From assembly GCA_022578605.1 (NCBI GenBank), contig MU394078.1, forward strand, positions 333,358 to 397,357: 64,000 nucleotides of DNA, read 5' to 3'. The translations under genes and the position numbers were made by a program. The notes under the pieces are model-generated. The model was not told where the DNA came from, searched no databases, and worked only from the letters and a program-made list of their open reading frames with translations. Numbering within the stretch: the stretch's first letter is position 1; every line of letters starts with the position of its first letter. Shown here piece after piece: positions 37,751 to 49,938 of this stretch. This stretch comes from Camillea tinctor. Its lineage: Eukaryota; Ascomycota; Sordariomycetes; Xylariales; Xylariaceae.

Positions 37751-39611
37751 TTAACCAGCATGTTCAACGATCTCATTAACCATTTCGCCTTTCTGCTCGT
37801 CGTAGTAGGAGCAGATCTGGTAGGGGAGAGGAATTTCCTTGTAGTCGTCATCTGGGCTTGAGATTACGTTGACGTTGATACCGGAGGACTTGCTCGAGAA
37901 GACGCGGGTGGAGGAGGATTCCTTGCTGAGGTAGACCTGAGCACCGTCGAGCTGGTCGAGCAGGATGGTCGGTAGCTGGCCCATTACCTGAAGAGCAAAA
38001 TTGGACGACTTGACGACGTCGACGGTGGATACGAGCGAGTCTACCACCAGTGACAGGCGCTGCGTGTTCTCGACCGTTACCGCATTTGCCTTGCCCTTGA
38101 TGATGATGGTCGTCTGGCTACACCGGCTTATCAATATCGAATGAGACATGGACGCATCGATTTCGATTGGCTCTGCATGCTTCTCGAAGTTTTCCTATCC
38201 GAAACGAAAATCTAGGTCAGCACGGGGGTCTAGTTCGTGAAAATAAAAAATAGAAATCAAATCTAGTTGAAGAGTAAAACGTACAATTGTCCACTTGTTG
38301 CCATCGAGTTCTTTCTTAGGGGGCTTCTTGATGCGCATACTCTCGGGCTTGGGCTTTTTGCTAGGCACCGGGCTCTTGGCACGGGCTTCCGAAGAGACGG
38401 TTGAGCTTGCTCTCAAGGATGGGTTCTTATGCGTCATCTCCGACTTGTCCACCTTTCGCAAGCCCTTTGTTACCGACTCGCCCTTGTTCAGCTCGCTAAA
38501 GACAGCTCCAAAGCCACCATCTGACTTGGGAGCACTGTCGTCCTTGATTTGCAAGACGGGAGGCGGGCCAGGGGGGGGAGGCGGAGGTGGAGGGGCACCA
38601 CCGGCAGGTGCTGGGGGAGAAGGTGGTGTGGCAATGGACGAGCTGGACACGGATATCTTCCTGGCAACCTCGGCGGCGGACTCGCCCTTGATGTTCCAAG
38701 GGATTCCTTGTGGGAAGTACTGCTTGACGTAATCGGCGAGATCGCGGAATACTTGGTAGAAGGCTTGGATCCATTCGACTTGGTCGGGGTCCCTATGATC
38801 TGTGTCAGTAGGCCACTCCTTCTCATACCCTCTTCTTATTACTATTATCGTAGTGTGAATATATCTTACTTGTCCTTAAACTCCTTCAATACCCGGTTGC
38901 CGAAGAACTGTGCAGACCCTAGCGATTCCTCAACGTGCTTGAACGGTCGGTTGTCCACGGTGACCCAGGCGAGCACCATGATGCCTTCGGCGACGGCACT
39001 GAGCTGCGAGAACTCGGGCGACCCGCGGTTGGCATCCTTGATGCTACCGACAGACATAAGAGCCTCGTTTATGGGTTTCAGAAGTTCCTGGTAGACGGAC
39101 ATCTCAGCACCAGCTATATCCGGCTTCTTAGCCCTGGTGGAGATCAACAGAAAACGGCGCTGCTGATTAAAGCCATCGAGGACTTTGGCAGCCTGCTCAG
39201 CGATGAGGCCGCCTAATTTATTGCTCGCCTTCACATAGCGCTCGACGGATTGGGCGATGAAGGTATCGAACTCCTCGATGGACTCGGGAAGAGGCTCTTC
39301 AGGGATGGTTTGCGGGACGGAGGGCAGAGATGCCGCGGCGGCAGAGGGAGGGGGAGCAGGACTACCGGCGACGGAGGGACCGGGTGGTGTGGAAATAGAT
39401 TGGTTCAGAGCGGGAACAGCCTGGGGAAGCTCTATGGTGGAGGAGGCAATGTCCTCGAGCCTCGTCGTGGCGGCTTCTAGGCTAACGCGCAAGATAGGGG
39501 GGATTAGCGATTAGACTATATATATATCATTGGAGGGGGAAGTAGGTATTGATATAAGACATACCGCTTGATGAGGGTAACTAGGTTATGCATATTGTTC
39601 TGTTGTGCCAT
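37751..39611 (-). CDS. SRV2: Adenylyl cyclase-associated protein (CAP/Srv2)
   Basis: Four minus-strand exons, 39611-39565, 39481-38870, 38792-38285 and 38194-37751, give 536 residues, the usual size. The first intron splits the N-terminal motif RLEAATTRLEDIA, the RLE helix that binds adenylyl cyclase in yeast. The helical folded domain follows (about 80-260, with FDTFIAQSVERYVKASNKL and AWVTVDNRPFKHVEE). A proline-rich stretch with runs of eight and three prolines can bind profilin and SH3 domains. A basic WH2-like segment and the C-terminal CARP beta-helix end the protein (KWTIENFEKHAEPIEI, NVISSPDDDYKEIPLPYQ). CAP recycles cofilin-bound ADP-actin and links Ras/cAMP signalling to the actin cortex. 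The very short first exon (47 bases) is typical of this gene in moulds. Confidence 0.95.
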
Positions 39612-41233
39612 TATGGCGGTTGGACGGTGCCAGCAGTCGCAAAGCAGTGTTCGGTTTTTATAGCAAAGTTGGGCTTTATTCAGAAAGCTTGGATCAGGGG
39701 GAAGGACGAGAGTCGGTCAATGAAATATGGCGGGGCAAAAAAAGAAAAAGAAAAAGAAAAAAGAAAAAAAAAGGATGATGTAGGTTGTAAAAAGTGTACG
39801 TAGCTGCAGCGTTTGAATAAAATAAACTATGTAGCTACCTAAGATATGTACTACTTAGGCAGATGGATAAGCATAACCTTATGTATGTAAGTAGTTAAAT
39901 ACAATACGTACCGATAAAGTCACTTGTTTTCGTTTTCTGACCAGCAAAAGATGTAAATAAAGGTAATAAAATAAGTAAGTTGATGAAGTTAAATATACAT
40001 GAGAATAAAGAATTATACCAAAATTGAATTCAATCTACCTCGAGTTTGGTGATACTGCTAGTATAACAATGCAAGGCACCACTTTGACGATGCACGATCT
40101 ACGAAATACCCTACGACACCAAAACATTCGACGCAGACTTCTGACGGATCCAAGAAACTGATGCAACATTTTCTAATAGGTCTAGTGGTTCGATTTCAGA
40201 GGGAAAGGATCCACAATAACCCACCCCTGTTTGTTTTAAGTTGAACCTTTCTTTTAATCATTCGGCACAGTTGCCTCTTTGAAGTAGTACCTAGCCAGCT
40301 AACCTCAATACTACTTACTAGGTAGTACTCCGTACTAACTCAAAGGTTTACTGCTACTGCCTAGTAGCCTAGGTATTCCGTATAGATCGTATTAGTTTGA
40401 AAGTATTTACTTACCTAACTAAAGTTAACGAAGTAAAAAAGAAAACTATAAGTTAGCATATTATCCACTTTTCAGGCCCCTTAGATCCCTGTTTAGCGTC
40501 AGGGCAATCTATTGCTGTTATTAACCACCGGTGAAGGGACAACTTTTTGACTTGCTGCCACTTGTTCTGACTTGTTCTGACTTGTTCAAATGGAGTGACA
40601 GATAACTTTTTTTTATATTTTATTTTATACCCAAACCTACCTAGGTAAATAATAATACACTAATATTATTATTGTTACCCCCATGCCCACTTCCTACATA
40701 CATACATACATACACATACATAACCTACACATTTCCAACACATACACCTAATCCTTCTTTTATACATTACATTATATTAATAAACAAGTAAGGCTCTCCC
40801 GGACTTGACTGCAACTACAACTGCAAAGTACAGCCTTGATTCCTTCATGTAACCAACTTAAATGATAAACCCATCTATCTATCCCCCCTTCCTTACCACT
40901 CTCCCTATACCTATCCCTTTCCTAATATCCCCCTTATCAAAAGGGCTTAGCTGACGACTGAGACCACGACTAAGACCTGCAGCTTCATCCAAGCTTTTCT
41001 TTTGGATCCTGTTTTCTTAGCACTTCCACCAGGGAAAAGCTCAAACCCCCAAAAGTTGCATCTGGTTGGTCCGTTCATTATTCCTCTTGCATACTTTTTA
41101 CTACCTAATATCTTTTTTTAAACTTGTCGGAGCGACCTGAGCCCAATTATCTCCACTCCGGCGTCGTATATGTCGTATATGATCCCCAAGTTGTGTTGTC
41201 CCTGTCGCGCTTTTCACACGTTCAGATACCACC
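39612..41233. other. Divergent promoter region between SRV2 and the PfkB gene
   Basis: About 1.6 kb of AT-rich sequence. It holds a purine run at 39738-39775, a perfect TACCTAGGTA palindrome at 40638-40647, a short CATA array at about 40697-40726, and two to three tandem copies of GACTTGTTCT near 40560-40590. No coding region is supported. Confidence 0.65.
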
Positions 41234-43022
41234 ATGGCTATCCCGTCTGAGTCCATCACCACCACTACCAGCAGATCCAGATCCAAGCCCGATACCGACA
41301 AGAAGAACAGTACTGTCACCACTGTTGTTGAGTCGGACCCGGAATCCAGGGGCATCGATTTTGTCACTCTCGGCATGTTCATAATCGGTAAGAGATTATT
41401 TTCTTTTTGTTTGTCTCTTCATTCTTCTTCCATCCCTTCTTGGCCTTGAGATCCAAGCAGTAGCAACGCTCAGTTACATTATGCGCCCTGTCCATCCCCC
41501 CTCCCTTCCAATGACTTCTATCGTGGTACACAACATCTATTTCCTGGGCGGTCGATCAACCACCATGCTTTCATTTTCATGTATTGGGTCATGTAGGCTA
41601 GGGGAGATCGCATATCAGGTGAGATGAAAATAGCATACCTACAGAGAGGATCGACAGTCTCTACATAAGCTACCTGTGGTCACGATTTGCCTGTCTGCCC
41701 TACATCTTTGCACACTACCTACTTGTACCCATACCCTTCTCTTCCTGGAATGTGGAGTATGCATGTGCATCATTACAGCCCCACGATAAGTCTGTAACAC
41801 GTTATCATATATTTATGCCATCTGCCTTTACGTAGAATCAAAAAAATCATATACTGACGCGGCATCTCCTCAAGATGACATCGAGTATCTTCCACCCACA
41901 CCGCCGGTAAAGGACATTCTCGGCGGTGCTGGCTCCTTTTCCGCCCTCGGAGCCCGCCTCCTTTCGCCTCCACCCCTATCCAATTCGGTTGGGTGGATCA
42001 TTGATAAGGGATCTGACTTCCCAGAGGCACTAGAGGACCTAATCTCCACATGGAGCACCTCCGTGTCGCTCCGTGATGATCCGGAGCGACTGACCACCCG
42101 AGGTTGGAACGGCTATGATGAACATCAGAACCGGGCTTTCCGTTACACAACTCCCAAGAAGCGCCTCACTGCCGAGGATCTCACCCCGGAGCTGCTGGCA
42201 TCCAAGACTTTCCACCTCATCTGCTCGCCCACAAGATGCAGGGAACTCGTCACTGAAATTAAGCACAAGAGGCACAGACTATCTACCCCCGACGGCAATA
42301 GTCTCCCGAAGCCTATTTTCGTCTGGGAGCCTGTTCCTGACCTCTGCACGCCAGACGAGCTCCTTAACTGCACCAACACCCTCCCGCTCATCGATGTCAT
42401 CAGCCCGAACCACTCGGAACTGGCAGGCTTTATGGGAGACTCGGGGATTGATCCCGAGACCGGAGAGATCAGCACCAAGGCGATCGAGCGTGCTTGCGAG
42501 CAACTGCTCGGTTCCATGCCTTTACAATCGTTCTCCATTGTCGTAAGGGCGGGGGAGAAGGGATGCTACCTGGCGCGGAACGGCGGCCGAAAGCGGAAGA
42601 CGCGGAGTAAGCCGCAGCGGAAGAAGCCGTCTGCGCTGCTCCACGGCGGTCTACAGCCGGACACGGACATGGAGGCACTATTCGCCGGCTTACTACAGGA
42701 CCCCGAGGGCATGATCGCTCGCGAAGAAATCGAGGTCGACCCGGGCGTGGAGCGTTGGATCCCCGCCTACCATACCGATCCCGAAAAGGTCGTTGACCCG
42801 ACCGGCGGCGGTAACACGTTCTTGGGCGGCCTTGCCGTCGCGCTCGCACGGGGTAAGACCCTGGAAGAGGCGGCCGCTTGGGCAAGTGTAGCGGCCAGTT
42901 TCGCCATCGAGCAGGTTGGTGTGCCGACGCTAGGGAAGGACGAAGAAGGCAGGGAAACCTGGAACGGAGTCCGTGTCGACGACAGGTTTGAAGAGTTTAA
43001 AACCCGACTGGCGTTCAGTTGA
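41234..43022 (+). CDS. MAK32: PfkB-fold sugar-kinase-like protein, Mak32 type
   Basis: Exons 41234-41387 and 41875-43022 give 433 residues. The start has an ideal context (CACCATGG). The N-terminal motif FVTLGMFIIDDIEYLPPTPP is followed by GGAGSFSALGARLLSP, the substrate-side Gly-rich motif of the ribokinase fold. A C-terminal VVDPTGGGNTFLGGLAVAL (about 360-378) occupies the place of the DTxGAGD ATP and catalytic motif, but the final Asp is Asn. This layout matches fungal Mak32-like proteins; in budding yeast MAK32 is needed for stable maintenance of the killer double-stranded RNA. The enzymatic substrate is unknown and the Asn raises the possibility of a non-catalytic protein. A basic insert (RKRKTRSKPQRKK, about 290) lies between the core motifs. 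The 487-base intron is the longest in the window. Confidence 0.85.
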
Positions 43023-44170
43023 TGCCAATTATATGTTCACTATCCCAGTTTAGCGGGGGAAAGAGTTAGAGTATGTTAAGATGGTGGGATGGCAAGAAAA
43101 ATCTTTATGTGGGTTTACGACGTATCACTATCATCACGGCGGCCAAAAGATCAGAAACAGAGAGACCGAAAAAAAAAGAGAATAAAAAGAAAAAGAGAAA
43201 GAGATACAAGACGACAGTATTCAATTAGACCCGAGAGCGAGCTTTTGCTGGAGGTTATACGAGGGAATGTATTTAAGACATAAACATGCTTGCAACGCCT
43301 TTTAGCTGTTGATTACCTAGCTTATCTTTTAAAAGGGAGGGGGAATAAAAAAAAGGGGGGGAGGGGTTATCACGTGTTGGTAATAAAATAGACCGGTTCA
43401 ATCCTCCTCCGTACGTTAGATCAGGTAGGAAATAATATAGCCTTCCTTGGTACGAGAACATCCCTTCCATGACATGACGTGAGCTAACGGAGAAGTACAA
43501 CTGTATGGATTATGACCAAAATTCGTGGAAAGCTGGCCGTCATAAACGAATATAACCTTATGCTGTTACCACGCATGCATACATACATACATACATACAT
43601 ATACGCCAAGAGGAAGATTGAATGTCCCCTTTCTGTCTTAGTGATACAGCCGATGACAAGTTGCAACTGAACAACCATTTTTCTATCAAAGACCAAATTA
43701 TATTTAGGTATATAGCATCTAAAACCTCCTGTTCTTATTACAACGGCACATGGCGTGGGCAGTCATAGTGAAGTAAATTTATTCGGTCAACCGCCGTAAA
43801 GGGTCTAATTTTGGTATATGTTCTTAATTTTCCCTCTTCTCCCTTTACACGTCGTATCGTCGTCGTCGTTCCTTTCCTTTCTTTTCTTTTCTTTTCTTTT
43901 TTTTTTCCCTTTCTTCTTTCTCTTTTTGGGTTCGTATCGTAGTTGTTTCGTTTACTTGGCGTCAATTTACTCCCGCCGGCCCCCTTTTCCTGCCATGTCT
44001 AGCAATGTCACCAGATCCTTGCTAGCCCTTGCACGCACACAACAATACAGAAATCTAACCTCCAACCACTCCTTTCTTGCTTCTTGTATTCTAGATATAT
44101 TATACGTTCACCGCCATGGCATAGAGGCTGTAGGCCACTAGATCCTCAGTAACTAGCTGGCCATCTTAGC
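43023..44170. other. Convergent intergenic region between the PfkB gene and GLO3
   Basis: AT-rich DNA with A-rich runs at 43.17-43.2 kb, a CATA array at 43574-43600 and a long T/C tract at 43.87-43.92 kb. It contains the 3' ends of both neighbours. No gene is seen. Confidence 0.6.
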
Positions 44171-45908
44171 TTAGCTGTTGAGGTAGTTCCGAATGGCGCC
44201 CTGCAATCTTGTAGCGCCCTCACCCAGCGCACTGGTCAGGTTGTCCAAGTCATCGCCAGCAGTGATCCCGAATTTGCGGATAAAGTCCTTAGCCGCCGTT
44301 TCGAGATCGCCGTAGTCCTCGGCAGGGTCCTCTTCCTCGGGCCGACCAAAATATGCGTTCGAAGAGATAGCCGTGGCTCCCTCGAAGCCTTGAAGCCTCG
44401 TTTTCGCCTCAGCCTGGGCGTTAGGGTCGAATGCACCTTTTCCAAAGAACTCATCGGACGAAATGCCTTTCTGGTTGCCAAACTTGGATCGCGCATAGCG
44501 CTCTTCATCCTCTAGTATGAATTAGTACGACACACTGAATAGAATGTAATACAACGTAAAAGGGGCCGACGTTACCTTCAGGGGCAGCCTTGACGGGGCC
44601 GACTGAGCCAAAACCGCCAGCATTCTTCTTGGCAGCAGCGGCAGCGGGCTTACTACCACCGACCTGACCGAAACCAAGCCTTCCGAATCCCATGCCCAGA
44701 CGCTCGACCTCAGCAGCCGACTTTTCGCGCGTATGGCCGGAGCCGTAACCGCGGGGGCTTGAGGGTGACGGGGAAACGACATGAGATGCTTCAGTCTTGG
44801 ACGGAGCGGCCGCCTTCTTTGCCTCGGCTTCCTCGGCCTCGGGGTCATAGCCTAGCTTCTCAATGCGCTCCGCCTCTTCCTTGGCCTTCCTCTCAGCCTC
44901 GTCAAAGTCGATGACATCACCGCTGGTGACCTTCTTGGCACCAAGCTTGGTGGTTTTCTTTGCGCCTAGAACATTGGCTTTGCGGGGACCTGTGGTGGTA
45001 GTCTTTCGCAGTGCGGCGGAGGTAGTGATCCGGCTGGCAGCGGGTTTGGCGTCGGTAGCAGAATCGGATTTAGATAGCGGTGAGGTGGATCTCGAGATGT
45101 CCTTGCCGTTGGCACCAGGGTTTAGGAAAGGAGACGGAGTTCGCCCGACGACCGGAGGTGTACTAGTTCGCGAGATGGGCGGTGTGGGTCTCTTAATGGA
45201 AGGCTTGTCCCAGGAAGAAAAGAAATCGTCATTTGGTTCGCTAGAGGGCGTAGCTGAACCTTCAGCATCGCCGGCAACATCGGTAATGACAACCTCGTCG
45301 GGAAATCTAGGAGGCAAGGATCAGTGCTGTCTACTTAGCGGTGCGTACAAGGCGAAAGGGACTGCTCACTCAATGGCGTCGCGGGCAGCTCGCTTCTTCA
45401 GTTCCTCCTTATATTTCGTGGCTGCAGGGGACTGGTATTTAGTCTTGGGGTCCTTGCTTGCCAGGGCGGCACTGCCTCCATTGGACCGGAAGAATTTGGT
45501 CGCAGACTCGTTCCCGCCGACCTTCATTACCCGGAGCTGATCCCATTGCCACTCTGGACTTTTGGTTAGCGCAGTTCATTGGATAGAAGAGGCGTGCGGC
45601 ATACGATCAAGGTTGGTGGACCGGACAAAGGAGATATGGACACCCAAGTTTCGGTGGTTCGAGGAGCAGTCGAGACATAGGTAGATACCGAAGGGTACGG
45701 ACGTCCAGGTTGGGTTGTTTTGTCCACAGTCGAAACACAGCTATATGGAGGGGACGGCAGAGGTAGGTAGGTTAGTTAATGTACATGTAAGGGAGGTGTC
45801 AATGTAAATATCAATATCAATATCAATATCGCTCACCTTGTTAGCCGGCTTCGTCTTCAATTTCTCGAAGATCTTCTGGGACTGTTGCTTGGTCGCAAGC
45901 GCGCTCAT
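44171..45908 (-). CDS. GLO3: ADP-ribosylation factor GTPase-activating protein Glo3 (ArfGAP2/3)
   Basis: Five minus-strand exons, 45908-45837, 45740-45605, 45553-45370, 45306-44576 and 44511-44171, give 487 residues. The N-terminal ArfGAP zinc finger is complete: CFDC, then sixteen residues, then CLDC, followed by [14 protein letters not shown] with the arginine finger and STNLDQWQWDQLR. The middle is Ser/Thr/Pro-rich and basic. Near the C-terminus are the repeat-like motifs of the Glo3 branch, such as [14 protein letters not shown] and [20 protein letters not shown], and the tail helix AIRNYLN. The protein triggers GTP hydrolysis on Arf1 and helps COPI coats in Golgi-to-ER transport. Intron 1 contains a run of TATCAA hexamers (about 45808-45831). 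It faces TIM21 across a 641-base divergent promoter. Confidence 0.95.
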
Positions 45909-46549
45909 CTTAGCGACTTGATGAAATTGATTATCCAGGTGTTCGTGGACGAGTGATACGCAGTGAGTGATCCGGAAGGGAGTGGAGGTGGGTGGTTTCG
46001 GTTAGGAGTACGCGCGAAGGGCCTTTAGGTTGTTGTCGTGGTGGTTTCGTGGGTTCAGGTTTAGGAAAAGGAGGAATTCGGCCAGATTTACGAAGTACGG
46101 AGTTTAGTCAAAATGACTTGAACCTTGAAAGACAGGTTACTAAGACAGGTTACTAAGCCAAATAAGGAGCTAGTGCAAGTCATTGGCGTCTTGGCGTATT
46201 TCTCCACATTTCAATCTGCACTAATCCTGGGTTGTAACAAAAGAAAAGAAAAAAAAAAAGCTTCAAGTGAAGTGACGTGACTCCACAACCTTCTCTTTCT
46301 TACCTCATCTACTTATTTACTTACCTAACCTTAGCTAGGTACTTAAACACCTACCCTGCACATCTCACATCTAAACCATTTCAACTACTAAACACAAAAG
46401 AATATATATATATATCAGTGTGAGAGGGAAATTGAAATTAAAATTGAGAATTGACAGTACAGTACAGTATAATAGCCCACCTCTTACATCTCACATCTCA
46501 GCTTGGCTCGGCTCAGCTCAACTCAGATGGACCTCCCCCTCTTGCCATC
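45909..46549. other. Divergent promoter between GLO3 and TIM21
   Basis: The 641 bases hold both promoters. They include a direct repeat of GACAGGTTACTAA at about 46131-46157, a T/C and TACCTA-rich block at 46300-46350, and a short TA run near 46401-46413. No gene is seen. Confidence 0.6.
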
Positions 46550-47506
46550 ATGAACCCTATAATTCGGCCCTTGAGCGCTACAAACTTCCTTCATCACCTA
46601 CACCCACACCTACACCTACACCTACGGCCCATTCTCATATTCCAATGTTGCTATGCAACCCACCATACCACCGGTACAGGGTCCAATGAGAAAGGTCCCA
46701 GCTCCCCCAAGAGAAGAGCAGTAACTCCATTTAATGACAATGGATTTATCCCCTGGAATGAGCTATCTATAGCCGAGAAGGCATCCCGTGTTACCCAACA
46801 ATCCGTCAACCTTGGCCTGGTTATGCTTGGCATCGTTTTGACGGTATGAGGAACCTATTCTTAGACATGTATACCTCCTAAGTATTTTGGCTAATTATTT
46901 GCTAACTGGTATGCCCTCTACTAAAGGGAGGCGTCGGTTACTTCCTCTATCAGGACGTGTTTTCTCCTGAGAGCAAAACCGCCTACTTCAACCGTGCCGT
47001 CGATAGGATCAAGAAAGATCCCGGTTGCTTGGCTCTCCTGGGCGAAGGCAAGAAAATAACGGCTCATGGTGATGAGACTATGAATAAATGGCGCCGCGCC
47101 AGACCCATCTCGTACGTTCAAAACATGAAGATAGATAGCATGAGTAGATTTGATCAAGCTGAGACAACCTAATTGACTGTGTCTTAGGTCCACCTTAAAG
47201 ACGGATGCTCAAGGAAATGAGCATCTAGTAATGCATTTCTACGTAAGTACTTACTCTACATTAGACACATCTGCTTTCCCCTTTTTAGACGTCGAGTTTC
47301 CTCACATTCCTTAGGTTGAAGGTCCATTGAACAATGGTTCGGTATACGTTCATCTAATTAGAAGTGCCGGGCATTCCGATTTTGAGTACAAGTACTTCTT
47401 CGTTGACGTCAAGGGTCATCAGAGAATATATCTAGAGAATGTGGACACCAAGGGTTCTAGCGCTAGCCATAAGAATTTTAAATTATTTGGCGTCAGCTGG
47501 AGATGA
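46550..47506 (+). CDS. TIM21: Mitochondrial inner membrane translocase subunit Tim21
   Basis: Exons 46550-46843, 46927-47111, 47188-47242 and 47315-47506 give 241 residues, the length of yeast Tim21. Residues 1-60 form a presequence-like region without acidic residues at first, containing an unusual HLHPHLHLHL run encoded by a CACCTA hexamer repeat. NELSIAEKASRVTQQSVNLG precedes the single transmembrane helix (LVMLGIVLTVGGVGYFLY), split by intron 1. The intermembrane-space domain follows, with DVFSPESKTAYFNRAVDRIKKD, VEGPLNNGSVYVHLI and the final YLENVD and KNFKLFGVSWR motifs. Tim21 joins the TIM23 complex, contacts Tom22 and couples import to respiratory complexes. The identity is clear; only the exact presequence length is uncertain. 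Confidence 0.94.
46595..46624 (+). repeat. CACCTA hexanucleotide repeat inside the Tim21 presequence
   Basis: Five consecutive hexamers (four CACCTA and one CACCCA) lie in frame and encode alternating His-Leu with one His-Pro. Because the unit is two codons long, repeat-number changes would preserve the frame. Confidence 0.9.
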
Positions 47507-49720
47507 GCTAGGGAGCATTGTATAATAAACATGATGGTTGATTCATCGTGTGTATATATAGGTTATGCTTAGTATTCGAGGCCATCTTCTCTGTATTGAG
47601 AGATTGGCATAAACTACCATGAGATAATCTGTACCTACCTAGGTACCCAGGCATATATGCGTAAATGGAGCGAGAAAGATGGGAAGTAGACAACTGCCAT
47701 TAGACGACGAATAACCGCCAAAGACCGCCTAGAAGGGGGAATCGAGGCACCCACTACTTATTTTATTTATTTAATTTACAGCATATCTTCGTCCCATAGT
47801 ATCACCTCATCTGAATTCTTAGCTCTTAGTTAGTGACAGTATATATAGGTCATGTGAGTCTCAAATCTTTTTTCAGTAGCTAGGAAGAATGTGCTTATTT
47901 AATTTTATAGACGAATAGTTTTAAAACGCATGTAGCTATATTTATACATAAATAATCTGAGAAAATTTTAGTACGAAATTTGTTTTGTATCTACTTTGAG
48001 TACCTAGCCGTATAATGACCTGAAATCGATGACCTGTAAGTAATGATGAAATATTGGGGATGGATTATTGCATTCATATACACACTTAGGTACTGCCATT
48101 ATCCCTCCGCAATGTGGTTAGCAATTAATCGTATAAGTTTCTCAGAAGCTAAAATATAACAGCTGGTAGCCGGTTTACGGCTTCAAGAAATCTATGACGA
48201 TGAAATACCATTACCACATTGACCTGGTGCTGTTAGACCTTATATGAAGATGACAATAATAACTATATGTAGCTGCAGCTACTCTATCGAAAGCAGTATT
48301 CTGCACCTTGACCTACACTAGTCCACATCCGCAAATAATAAAAGAACTGCTTTTAGGTATAAAGGATAGTGTCGTGGGCAGCTTAAACTCTAGTGCCCTT
48401 AGCACATAATATTGATTACTTGAGACCTTGAATGATTCCCCTTGATATCCGCATATATAATTTATAGTCCTTGGTAGTAGATTAATACAGAGGATAGAAA
48501 AAGACCATATCATCGTTAGTGTTTGAAGGAGATGTGTAGCTATGTTATCATATTAAACCCATCTCTAGTAGAATGTTATAAAGCTTCAGCTCGTTTTGAT
48601 CTCCATGAAATAGTATGCCAGTATCATGTTATGCGTTACAGTACGAAGCTTGAAAGTATAAGATGATGCTAGATCCCTTGGAGCGCTTAGGATCCATGGG
48701 TAGGTATTTACCATGGTATTTGAGGTCACCATAATTCTAACCTTTCGAATGGTGTTTCCTTTACATGCATAAGTTGAGGACTCTGTAGTTTACCGTACCC
48801 TTGATCTGCTATGTATCTATCCAAAGCTTCGTTGATAGTCCCTTTGCTTAAGAATTAGGAAAGAGACGTTCTATAGAGACTTATCGTCTCTAGGTATATA
48901 CCAAATACGTGGTATGTTACCATTAATGTGATGCCCATAAACAGTGGATTTATCTTTGGATGCTTAGAATAGAAATCAGTGTTGAAGATAAAAATGACTG
49001 AGAGAATAGGGCATGTATATGGGTATGATAAGAAACGTATCAAGCTCATCACTCGTTAAGGACTGGGTTTGAGTACTGATTATAGCCAGAATATCTGATT
49101 GGAATCAGGTTGACTTGACACGGCCATTTGGTTGACTTGGTATAACTTCAGGTGTTATAAAATTTATCTATATAGACACGTATTTGGTGGCGGTAGTCAC
49201 TAGTCTTATTCCTATGTAACTCTATTTAGCCCTTTGAAAAATACTTCTTCCTTTGAACCTAGAGCTCGCAGAAGTGCGATATATCCACGGATCATTGACC
49301 CCCTTGTGAATGCTGGACATTCCATTTATAAGTTTATGACCCGTTCAGCCTCCTTATGACAGTAAAAGGGCCTCCTCAGACCAAAACGAAAAAGTAAGAT
49401 AAATTATCCCATAATTGACAACAGCAGTTGTGAAGCTTTATATAGCATAATGATCAAGTAGTTACTACTGGTTTGTTTCTTTTGAGGTTACGAGCGAGTT
49501 GCTTCAGAATCAGCAAACGATATGAGAAAATGTAGTCACTTAACTAAAGGCAATAATTCCCATATAGCTAGAAAAGATATTTGAAGGCACAAATGTGTTT
49601 AGCTCTAGTTTGATCTGCATGGAAGCAGTCATAACTAGCAGCGACAGTAGATGGCTGTCCAGCTGCTTTACCAGAGGGCCTAGCTTTTCTTACCCAAAGG
49701 ATATCCTGTTTTCTTTTTCC
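47507..49720. other. AT-rich intergenic DNA downstream of TIM21
   Basis: This is among the most AT-rich parts of the window and has many stops in all frames. A perfect TACCTAGGTA palindrome sits at 47636-47645. No coding region or structured RNA is recognised. It runs into the low-quality sequence around the N gap. Confidence 0.6.
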
Positions 49721-49902
49721 GGGGGGGGGGGGGGGGGGGGGGGTTGGCCCGATCAAGCAAAAAAGAAAGGCGTATACCCGAAACCTGACTCTGACTGGTG
49801 GTTAAAAAATGCCCCTAAACCCCAATGGGGATATAAAGCGATTNNNNNNNNNNCCTCCCCCCCCCCGCCCCCCCCCCCCGCCCCCCCGCCCGCGCCCCCC
49901 CG

Positions 49903-49938
<36 letters not shown>

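Noticed and set aside
49854..49936. Biological poly-C tract or protein-coding glycine/proline repeat
   Set aside because: It borders the N gap and the duplicated flank, so it is most likely an assembly or base-calling artefact.
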